A stretch of DNA of 6,392 nt, from NCBI GenBank assembly GCA_025963265.1, contig JAOPUY010000231.1, positions 1-6,392 on the forward strand, written 5' to 3'. This DNA is from Frankiales bacterium (GTDB lineage: Bacteria; Actinomycetota; Actinomycetes; Mycobacteriales; Jatrophihabitantaceae). Below, piece by piece: positions 1-5,225 of this stretch. The first letter of the stretch is position 1; the number at the start of each line of letters is the position of its first letter. The translations under genes were made by a program, and so were the position numbers. The notes beneath the pieces were generated by a model, which was given only the letters and a program-made list of their open reading frames with translations, was not told where the DNA came from and did no database searches.

Positions 1-6
1 GGCGGT

Positions 7-12
7 TACCCT
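7..12 (+). promoter_or_regulatory. Putative -10 hexamer (TACCCT) of a leaderless ctaB promoter
   Basis: TACCCT fits the actinobacterial -10 consensus TANNNT and ends exactly 6 nt before the GTG of ctaB. Transcription would then begin at or next to the start codon, and no Shine-Dalgarno sequence is visible in the 18 nt upstream. The -35 region is outside the window, so only half of the promoter can be judged. The same hexamer-to-GTG spacing occurs before the ATP-grasp gene at 2091. Confidence 0.4.
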
Positions 13-18
13 TGCGCT

Positions 19-975
19 GTGACGCAAACACCCGTGGCCCCGCCCACGGTCGGCCAATCGGCCGAAGGCAGCGCCCGTCCCTCGACCGCCGGGGTCTCCA
101 AGACCGCGATGTCGAGCGTTCGGGCCTACGTCGCGTTGACCAAGCCGCGCATCATCGAGCTGCTGCTGGTGACCACCCTGCCGGCCATGATCCTGGCCGC
201 CCACGGCCTGCCCGACTGGTCGGTCGTGGTGGCCACCATGGTCGGCGGCACCCTGGCCGCCGGCTCAGCCAACGCGCTCAACTGCTTCATCGACCGCGAC
301 ATCGACGCCGTGATGCGCCGGACCGGGCATCGACCGCTGGCCACGCACGACGTCTCGCCGACCGGGGCGCTCATCTTCGGCAGCCTGCTCGGGCTGGTCG
401 CGGTCGGATCGATGGGACTGTCGACCAACTGGCTGGCCGCCGGACTGACCGCCGTCGCGATCGCGTTCTACGAGGTCGTCTACACGATGCTCCTCAAGCG
501 CCGCACCTCCCAGAACATCGTCTGGGGCGGCGCCGCCGGCTGCATGCCCGTCCTCATCGGCTGGGCCGCGGTCACCGACGGCCTGGCCTGGGCGCCGGTG
601 GTGCTGTTCGGAATCGTGTTCTTCTGGACCCCGCCGCACTTCTGGGCCCTGGCCATCCGCTACCGCGAGGACTACGCGCTGGCCAATGTGCCGATGCTCC
701 CAGTCGTCGCCTCGCCGCTGGCCGTCGCGCGCCAGATCGTGGCGTACTCCTGGGCGACCGTGGCCACCTCGTTGGTGCTGTGGCCGCTGGCGACCAGCTG
801 GGTCTACGGCCTCATCGCCACCGCCGCCGGCGCCGCCCTGCTGGTCGAGGCCTACCGGTTGCTGGCCGCCACCAAACGCGGCGAGGCCGGCAAGCCGATG
901 CGGCTGTTCCACTTCTCCAACAGCTACCTCGCGCTGGTCTTCGTCGCGATCGCGGTCGACACTTTCCTCCGCTGA
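19..975 (+). CDS. ctaB: Protohaem IX farnesyltransferase (haem O synthase, CtaB)
   Basis: Integral membrane prenyltransferase of the UbiA superfamily. It transfers a farnesyl group from farnesyl diphosphate to the vinyl group of haem B, giving haem O, the precursor of haem A for aa3-type cytochrome oxidase. The 318-residue product has the family hallmarks: KPRIIELLL near residue 42, the first Asp motif N88-x3-D92-x3-D96 followed by RRTGHRPL, the block Y155[16 protein letters not shown], and [19 protein letters not shown] from about residue 201. These Asp motifs bind Mg-diphosphate. Many hydrophobic segments fit the usual multi-span topology. GTG at 19 is chosen because a -10-like hexamer lies 6 nt upstream; the first 30 residues are a polar, low-complexity tail, and ATG at 109 is an alternative start without a visible ribosome binding site. 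The upstream frame is open to the window edge, so a start further left cannot be excluded. In the second block, [10 protein letters not shown] differs slightly from the AGAMPPLIGW form I recall. Confidence 0.96.
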   Translation: MTQTPVAPPTVGQSAEGSARPSTAGVSKTAMSSVRAYVALTKPRIIELLLVTTLPAMILAAHGLPDWSVVVATMVGGTLAAGSANALNCFIDRDIDAVMRRTGHRPLATHDVSPTGALIFGSLLGLVAVGSMGLSTNWLAAGLTAVAIAFYEVVYTMLLKRRTSQNIVWGGAAGCMPVLIGWAAVTDGLAWAPVVLFGIVFFWTPPHFWALAIRYREDYALANVPMLPVVASPLAVARQIVAYSWATVATSLVLWPLATSWVYGLIATAAGAALLVEAYRLLAATKRGEAGKPMRLFHFSNSYLALVFVAIAVDTFLR

Positions 976-980
976 ACTGG

Positions 981-1013
981 CAACCGAGCTGAGCCGTCAA
1001 CCGAGCTGAGCCG
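981..1013 (+). repeat. Perfect 16-bp tandem direct repeat, 17-bp period
   Basis: CAACCGAGCTGAGCCG occurs at 981-996 and again, unchanged, at 998-1013, separated by one T. It begins 5 nt after the ctaB stop. A partial third match, GCTGAACTG at 971-979 (7 of 9 bases against GCTGAGCCG), lies over the ctaB stop codon. The two copies fill most of the 54-bp gap between ctaB and the convergent gene. It may be a short slippage duplication or a protein-binding site; nothing in the sequence decides between these. Confidence 0.9.
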
Positions 1014-1029
1014 GACTTCCGCCGAATCC
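1013..1029. other. Small imperfect hairpin in the convergent gap
   Basis: GGA-(c)-TTC pairs with GAATCC around a CGCC loop, giving 6 base pairs with one bulged C. It lies between the 16-bp repeat and the stop codon of the leftward gene. There is no T-run on either side, so it is not a canonical intrinsic terminator. It is the only stem I can find in this gap, where transcription from both sides must end or overlap. Confidence 0.25.
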
Positions 1030-2013
1030 TCAGCCGGCCGGGATGCTGAACGGCACGCTCACCGGGTTCAACACCCAGATCTCGCCGCTGGCCGAGGTGA
1101 TGGTGCCGGCGTAGTGGATGACCCCGGACGTCAAATCGGCCGGCACCTCGACGACGTCGTCGACCTCGGTCGCCGGATCCGGCGCGGCGTTGCGCGCCTG
1201 CGGCGCGCTGATGGTCGAGGTGTCGCTGGTGACGCTCAGCAGACCCGCCTCAGCGCCGTAGCCGATGTGGTCGCCGGCCAGCTTGACCATGGCGCTCACA
1301 TGCAGCAACGCCTCGCCGGGCTCGCTCGGATGGCTGCCGTCCATCCCCCAGTAGGACAACGAGACCGACCGGACGGTGAACGTGCCGCTCGTGACCCCGG
1401 CGGCCCGCCCAACCGCCTGGACCTTCACCGAGACGGCCGCGCTGGCCTGGACCGAGGCCGTCTGGTGGACCCGCTCGGCGACGGCCGGGTTGGCCGCGCT
1501 CGGCGTCCCGTCGAGCAAGGAGAGGGACTGCTTGAGGCCGCCGTCGGTCAGGATCAGGTCGATGTTGGTCGGCGCCATCGGCACCGAGGCGACCACGTAG
1601 CCCGAGGTCATGACCAGCAGACCGCTCTCCTGGGCGCCGACCTGGAGGGACACCGCCGGCGGGTTCGACGCGTCCTCACCAGCCACCGGACGGGCCGCGA
1701 ACGCGATCAGCCGGCGCCCGGGCGGCGCCGACCGGGTCGAGTCGCCGATCAGGTAGCGCTGAACGAAGCCGTAGGCGACCAGCCGGACGCCGGCGTCCGG
1801 TCCGACCAGCACCGCGGTTGGGGCGGCGGCGGTGATGGCCGAGCCCAACGCGGTCGCGGTGGTCAGAATCGGTCCGGCCACGAGCGGCGCCACCGGCCCG
1901 CCGTCGCGTCCGACCACCTGCCAGCCGGCCACCCCCAGCACGGTGATCACCAGGGCCGCCAGCAAGCGGACGAACAGAGCGCGTAGGTGCGCTCGCGCAC
2001 TCGCTCGCGGCAC
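1030..2013 (-). CDS. Unrecognised membrane-anchored or exported protein, 327 aa
   Basis: I do not recognise this protein. Residues 1-12 are basic (several Arg and a His) and are followed by one hydrophobic segment at about 13-34 (LFVRLLAALVITVLGVAGWQ). It reads as an N-terminal anchor or uncleaved signal with about 290 residues outside the membrane. No cysteine is present, which rules out a lipobox. The exterior part is rich in A, S, V, T and G with alternating hydrophobic residues, suggesting beta-sandwich folds. Two halves (roughly 95-175 and 210-327) have similar texture, so a duplicated domain is possible but not shown. The product ends SVPFSIPAG. GTG at 2013 is supported by GGGAGG 6 nt upstream and by an in-frame TAG immediately before it (2016-2014). 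The gene is convergent with ctaB and divergent from the ATP-grasp gene, so it appears to be transcribed alone. A cell-envelope role is inference only. Confidence 0.8.
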   Translation of the reverse strand: MPRASARAHLRALFVRLLAALVITVLGVAGWQVVGRDGGPVAPLVAGPILTTATALGSAITAAAPTAVLVGPDAGVRLVAYGFVQRYLIGDSTRSAPPGRRLIAFAARPVAGEDASNPPAVSLQVGAQESGLLVMTSGYVVASVPMAPTNIDLILTDGGLKQSLSLLDGTPSAANPAVAERVHQTASVQASAAVSVKVQAVGRAAGVTSGTFTVRSVSLSYWGMDGSHPSEPGEALLHVSAMVKLAGDHIGYGAEAGLLSVTSDTSTISAPQARNAAPDPATEVDDVVEVPADLTSGVIHYAGTITSASGEIWVLNPVSVPFSIPAG

Positions 2014-2017
2014 CTAC
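1983..2017 (-). promoter_or_regulatory. Inverted repeat enclosing the exported-protein start codon
   Basis: GTAGGTGC (1983-1990) and GCACCTAC (2010-2017) are perfect 8-bp inverted copies separated by 19 nt. The spacer itself holds the direct repeat GCTCGCG at 1991-1997 and 2003-2009. In the leftward mRNA the GUG start (2013-2011) falls within the 5' arm, and an inner CGCG/CGCG pairing could extend the stem. Such a hairpin would cover the start codon while leaving the ribosome binding site exposed. The pairing is seen in the sequence; any regulatory effect is inference. Confidence 0.45.
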
Positions 2018-2019
2018 AG

Positions 2020-2025
2020 CCTCCC
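2020..2025 (-). promoter_or_regulatory. Strong Shine-Dalgarno (GGGAGG) for the exported-protein gene
   Basis: On the leftward strand, GGGAGG ends 6 nt before the GTG at 2013, which is good spacing. It selects this start and contrasts with the divergent gene, which has no usable ribosome binding site. A second purine-rich GAGGAG lies just upstream. Confidence 0.75.
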
Positions 2026-2039
2026 GGCTCCTCGAATTC

Positions 2040-2053
2040 GTCACGGCTGTGAC
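2040..2053. promoter_or_regulatory. Perfect inverted repeat GTCAC-N4-GTGAC in the divergent promoter region
   Basis: GTCACggctGTGAC sits near the middle of the 77-bp space between the divergent starts at 2013 and 2091. It has the size and symmetry of a small dimeric-regulator half-site pair. If transcription of the rightward gene starts at 2091, it lies at about -51 to -38; for the leftward gene it would be near the predicted start of transcription. No regulator family can be assigned from the sequence, and a 5-bp palindrome can occur by chance. Confidence 0.35.
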
Positions 2054-2059
2054 CGGTAG

Positions 2060-2065
2060 AGCGTA
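2060..2065 (-). promoter_or_regulatory. Weak candidate -10 hexamer (TACGCT) for the exported-protein gene
   Basis: Read leftward, this is TACGCT, which fits TANNNT. It would place transcription start near 2053 and give a leader of about 40 nt carrying the GGGAGG ribosome binding site. No recognisable TTGACA-like -35 is seen 17-18 bp upstream, so this is a low-confidence call. Confidence 0.2.
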
Positions 2066-2078
2066 GAAGAGCACCCCG

Positions 2079-2084
2079 TAGTCT
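2079..2084 (+). promoter_or_regulatory. Putative -10 hexamer (TAGTCT) of a leaderless ATP-grasp promoter
   Basis: TAGTCT fits TANNNT and ends exactly 6 nt before the GTG at 2091. Its first three bases are also an in-frame TAG, so translation cannot start further upstream. Between that stop and the GTG there is no room for a spaced Shine-Dalgarno. Together these favour a transcript starting at the GTG itself. No clear -35 is present, which is common for actinobacterial promoters. Confidence 0.45.
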
Positions 2085-2090
2085 CGCGGA

Positions 2091-2969
2091 GTGCCTCCCC
2101 GTATCGCGATCGTCAGCTGCGACGAACTGTTGCCCGACGGCGATGCGGGCGACCGACCGCTCATCGCCGCGCTGAGTGAGCGGGGCGCGGAGGTGACCGT
2201 CGCGTCCTGGTCCGACGAGCGAGCCAACTGGGCCGCCTTCGATCTGACCGTGCTGCGCTCGACCTGGGACTACAGCATCCGGCGGGCGGAATTCTTGCGT
2301 TGGCTGCCGCGGGTGCCGAACCTGCACAACCCGGCCGCGGTGGTGGCCGCCAACACCGACAAGGTCTACCTGCGCGAGTTGCTGGCCGCCGGGCTGCCGG
2401 TGACCCCGACCGGGTTCATCCGGCCGGGGGAGGACCTCGCCCTGCCGGCGGCTGGCGAGTTCGTGCTCAAGCCGTCGGTCGGCGCCGGCTCACGGGGCGC
2501 CGGTCGATTCGACGCCGGAGATCCGGTCGACCGCGAACGCGCGCGGGCCCATCTGGCCCATCTGCACGCCGAGGGCCGGACCGTGCTGGTGCAGCCCTAC
2601 CTGGCCGAGGTCGACCAGGCCGGCGAGACCGGTCTGATCTTCATCGACGGCGTGTTCAGCCACGCCATCCGCAAGGGTCGGATGCTCGGCGAGGGCGCCG
2701 CCTTCGCCGCCACCGGCGACGCGTTGTTCATCGAGGAGAACATCAGCGCGCGGGTCCCGAGCCCGGCCGAGCGCGGCGTCGCCGAGCAGCTTCTGGCCCA
2801 CCTGAGCCCGGCCGCCCCGCTGCTGTACGCCCGGATCGACCTGCTGCCCGGCGCCGACGGCCCGGTCCTCGTCGAAGCCGAGTTCACCGAGCCGTCGCTG
2901 TTCTTCGAGCACGGCCCGGGTTCGGCCGAGCGGATGGCCGACGCGATCTTCCGGCGGCTGAGCCAGTGA
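2091..2969 (+). CDS. ATP-grasp domain protein, DcsG-like, substrate unknown
   Basis: 292-residue soluble protein of the ATP-grasp superfamily, whose members join a carboxylate to an amine or similar nucleophile through an acyl-phosphate. An N-terminal alpha/beta pre-ATP-grasp domain starts IAIVSCDE and carries VLRSTWDY (54-61). The linker has NPAAVVAANTDKVYL (80-94). Next comes FVLKPSVGAGSRG (124-136), whose Lys127 is a likely ATP ligand, then LVQPYL (166-171), GETGLIFIDG (178-187) and FSHAIRK (189-195). Near the C-terminus ARIDLL (247-252) and EAEFTEPSLFF (262-272) provide the acidic metal ligands. From memory, the RSTWDY, FSHAIRK and TEPSLF motifs match the group containing the cycloserine-pathway enzyme DcsG and many uncharacterised actinobacterial proteins. 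No other cycloserine gene is present, so that pathway is not implied. The start is fixed by an in-frame TAG 12 nt upstream. Its stop overlaps the GTG of the DUF445 gene, implying co-translation. Confidence 0.88.
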   Translation: MPPRIAIVSCDELLPDGDAGDRPLIAALSERGAEVTVASWSDERANWAAFDLTVLRSTWDYSIRRAEFLRWLPRVPNLHNPAAVVAANTDKVYLRELLAAGLPVTPTGFIRPGEDLALPAAGEFVLKPSVGAGSRGAGRFDAGDPVDRERARAHLAHLHAEGRTVLVQPYLAEVDQAGETGLIFIDGVFSHAIRKGRMLGEGAAFAATGDALFIEENISARVPSPAERGVAEQLLAHLSPAAPLLYARIDLLPGADGPVLVEAEFTEPSLFFEHGPGSAERMADAIFRRLSQ

Positions 2970-4234
2970 CCGTCCCGGCCACCGGCTCGGCTGAGGCCGA
3001 CGGGCGCGACCAACGCCGCTCGGCGCTGCTTCGGATGAAGCTGATCGCCACCGGCGGGCTGCTGATCGCCGCCGCCGTGTTCGTGGTCTGCGTCGTCGTC
3101 GGCGACGGCCACGGCGGCTGGCCGTTCGTCCAAGCGGCCAGCGAGGCGGCTATGGTCGGCGGCCTGGCCGACTGGTTCGCCGTGACCGCGCTGTTCCGCC
3201 ACCCGCTCGGCCTGCCCATCCCGCACACCGCGATCATCCCCCGCAAGAAGGATCAGATCGGCGACAGCCTGGGCGACTTCGTGCAGCAGAACTTCCTCAC
3301 CGCCGAGGTGATCGGTCCGCGGGTCGCCGCGATGGGCATTCCGCGTCGAGCGGGCGAGTGGCTCGCCGCGCCGGGCCGGGCCGAGGGGCTCGCGGCCGAA
3401 CTGGGCAATCTGCTGGCTGGCGCCAACACCGTGCTCGCCGATGATGAGATCCGGGCGGCGATCGAGGCCTTCGCCGACGCTCAGCTGCGCAAGCTGCCGG
3501 CCGCCCCGGTCGTCTCCCGGGTCATCGAGCTGGCCGTCGAGGGCAACCAGCACCAGATCCTGCTCGGCCACGGTCTGAGCGGACTGGGACGGTTCCTGGA
3601 GGACAACCGCGAGCTGTTTCGTGAGCGGCTCGCCGAGGAGTCGCCGGAGTGGGTGCCGGAGTGGGTCGACGACCGGCTGTTCAACCGGCTGTTCTCCGGG
3701 GTCCAAAAGTTCCTGGCCGACGTCGCCGGCGACCCCGATCACCCGCTGCGCAAGCAGTTCGACGAGCAACTGACCGCCTACGCCGTCCGGCTGAAGACCG
3801 ACCCGGACGCGGCGGCTGGCCTGGAGCGCTGGAAGGCCGAGCTGCTGGAGCACCCGGCCGTCCGCAACGCGCTGTCCTCGCTGTGGCTGCCGCTCAAGCA
3901 GGCGGTGCTGACCGCCGCGGCCGACCCGGACTCCGAGCTCCGCCGGGTGGTGGCCTCGGTCATCCGCCAGAGTGGCCTCTCGCTGGTTCAGGACAGGCGG
4001 CTGCAGGCCAAGGTGGACGGCTGGGTCGAGGTCGTCATGAGCCACGTCTTGAGCAACTACTCCCAGGACATCACCGACGTGATCAGCCAGACCGTGCAGC
4101 GTTGGGACGCCGAGTCGACCTCGCGGCTGATCGAACTGCAGGTCGGCCGCGACCTGCAGTTCATCCGCATCAACGGAACCGTGGTCGGCTCGCTGGTCGG
4201 AGTGGTCATTTACTCCCTGAGCCGACTGCTGTGA
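2966..4234 (+). CDS. DUF445 family membrane protein (YjiN-like)
   Basis: 422-residue protein matching the DUF445 family (E. coli YjiN type, of similar length), whose biochemical function is not established. A polar N-terminus of about 25 residues precedes a membrane segment at about 26-45. The conserved signature GGLADWFAVTALFRHPLGLP (65-84) leads into IPHTAIIPRKKDQIGDSLG. A long, charged, mainly helical central region (about 100-400) follows, with PEWVPEWVDDRLFNRLF and repeated amphipathic helices. A C-terminal hydrophobic segment lies at about 402-420 (INGTVVGSLVGVVIYSLSRL). Both ends thus anchor in the membrane, with the helical body between them. GTG at 2966 overlaps the TGA of the ATP-grasp gene in GTGA and lacks its own Shine-Dalgarno, so translation is probably coupled; ATG at 3035 is a less likely start because it would lie right at the membrane segment. 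The 3' end overlaps the convergent oxidoreductase gene by 29 bp. A link to the ATP-grasp substrate is inferred from coupling only. Confidence 0.92.
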   Translation: MTVPATGSAEADGRDQRRSALLRMKLIATGGLLIAAAVFVVCVVVGDGHGGWPFVQAASEAAMVGGLADWFAVTALFRHPLGLPIPHTAIIPRKKDQIGDSLGDFVQQNFLTAEVIGPRVAAMGIPRRAGEWLAAPGRAEGLAAELGNLLAGANTVLADDEIRAAIEAFADAQLRKLPAAPVVSRVIELAVEGNQHQILLGHGLSGLGRFLEDNRELFRERLAEESPEWVPEWVDDRLFNRLFSGVQKFLADVAGDPDHPLRKQFDEQLTAYAVRLKTDPDAAAGLERWKAELLEHPAVRNALSSLWLPLKQAVLTAAADPDSELRRVVASVIRQSGLSLVQDRRLQAKVDGWVEVVMSHVLSNYSQDITDVISQTVQRWDAESTSRLIELQVGRDLQFIRINGTVVGSLVGVVIYSLSRLL

Positions 4235-5225
4235 GGCCGGCCGCGGCCACCTCGGCGACGAGCTGGTAGGAGCGCAGCCGGTCGGGCAGGTCATAGATCT
4301 GACTGGTGATCATCAACTCGTCAGTGCCGGTCCGGTCGATCAGCTCGCGGAGCTCGCCGCGCACCGTGTCCGGGGTTCCCAACGCCTGGCCGCGCCGGCG
4401 CTCGGCGATGAACCCCAACTCGGCCGGGCTGAACTCGTATTCGGCGGCCTCGGCCACGGTGGGCATCGGGATCGGCTGGCCCATCCGCAGGCGCATGAAC
4501 GAGAGCCAGCCCGGCCGAGCGAGCGCCAATGCGCGTTCCTCGGTGTCGGCGCAGGTGACGCTGACCGCGATCATGGTGTGGGGCTCGCTGAGCCACTGCG
4601 AGGGGCGGAAGGAGCGGCGGTAAAGATCGAGCGCGGGGACGGTGTTCTCACCCGAGAAGTGGTGGGCGAAGGAGAACGGCAGGCCGAGCATTCCGGCCAG
4701 CTGGGCGCTGTAGCCGCTTGAGCCGAGCAACCACACCTGCGGCAGCTCCAGCGGCGTGGGCACCGCCTGCAGCCGGTTCGGATCGCCGGCCAGCATGCCG
4801 ATCAGGTCGGCCAGTTCCGCCGGGAAGTCCTCAGCCGAGAGCCCCTCGACCGTCCGGCGCAGGGCCAGCGCGGTGCGCTGGTCGGTGCCCGGGGCCCGGC
4901 CGATGCCCAGGTCGATGCGACCGGGATGCAGGCTGGCCAAGGTTCCGAACTGCTCGGCCACGACCAGCGGCGCGTGGTTGGGGAGCATGACCCCGCCCGA
5001 GCCCAGCCGGATCGTCTGGGTCGAGGCGGCCAGGTGGGCCAGCAGCACCGCGGGGGTGGAGGAGGCGATGGCCGGCATGTTGTGGTGCTCGGCGACCCAG
5101 AACCGCTGATAGCCCCAGCCCTCGGCCTGACGGGCCAACTCGGTGGTGTTGCGTAGGGCTTGCGTGGTGTCGCGGGTCGAGTCGACGGGGGCGAGGTCCA
5201 GGATGGACAGCGGGATGGAGGTCAC
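4206..5225 (-). CDS. Luciferase-like (LLM class) flavin-dependent oxidoreductase
   Basis: 339-residue cytoplasmic protein of the bacterial luciferase-like fold (TIM barrel), expected to use reduced FMN or a related flavin. It belongs to the 'luciferase family oxidoreductase, group 1' type, which includes MsnO8-like and E. coli YhbW-like proteins. Signatures are PLSILDLAPV (5-14), RFWVAEHHNMP (41-51), GSGGVMLPNHAPLVVAEQFG (75-94) and HPGRIDLGIGRAPGTDQ (100-116). Further on, QVWLLGSSGYSAQLA and the C-terminal DRLRSYQLVAEVA fit the family. The true substrate cannot be read from sequence; most relatives are uncharacterised. GTG at 5225 overlaps the ctaA stop in GTGA and has no separate ribosome binding site, so it is likely translated by coupling after ctaA. 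The frame is open further upstream, but that part is the shadow of ctaA. The last few residues (ending AVGSGSK) are encoded antisense to the end of the DUF445 gene. A role in haem or quinone redox chemistry is speculation from position. Confidence 0.93.
   Translation of the reverse strand: MTSIPLSILDLAPVDSTRDTTQALRNTTELARQAEGWGYQRFWVAEHHNMPAIASSTPAVLLAHLAASTQTIRLGSGGVMLPNHAPLVVAEQFGTLASLHPGRIDLGIGRAPGTDQRTALALRRTVEGLSAEDFPAELADLIGMLAGDPNRLQAVPTPLELPQVWLLGSSGYSAQLAGMLGLPFSFAHHFSGENTVPALDLYRRSFRPSQWLSEPHTMIAVSVTCADTEERALALARPGWLSFMRLRMGQPIPMPTVAEAAEYEFSPAELGFIAERRRGQALGTPDTVRGELRELIDRTGTDELMITSQIYDLPDRLRSYQLVAEVAAAGLTAVGSGSK

Noticed and set aside
12..992. Second rightward frame of 326 codons overlapping ctaB
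   Set aside because: The translation is Arg/Gly/His-rich with no membrane segments or motifs; the ctaB frame has all the family signatures.
1114..1986. Rightward 290-codon frame antisense to the exported protein
   Set aside because: Composition is typical of a shadow frame (Arg, Asp, Gly, Gln). The leftward frame has a strong ribosome binding site and an N-terminal membrane segment. Since the leftward protein is itself unrecognised, I checked this choice, and the leftward frame is clearly better.
2091..2969. Assigning the ATP-grasp gene to cycloserine biosynthesis (dcsG)
   Set aside because: The resemblance is at family level and no other cycloserine-pathway gene is present; the neighbours are unrelated.
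4235..4248. GGCCGGCCGCGGCC palindromic run as a terminator for the convergent genes
   Set aside because: It lies inside the oxidoreductase coding sequence in Ala/Gly codons, has no T-run, and such GC palindromes are common in DNA of this composition.
2597..4294. Very long leftward open frame (565 codons) across the ATP-grasp and DUF445 genes
   Set aside because: It is antisense to two genes with clear family motifs, its translation is rich in Arg, Gln, Gly and Asp without any domain texture, and long antisense frames are expected in high-GC coding DNA.
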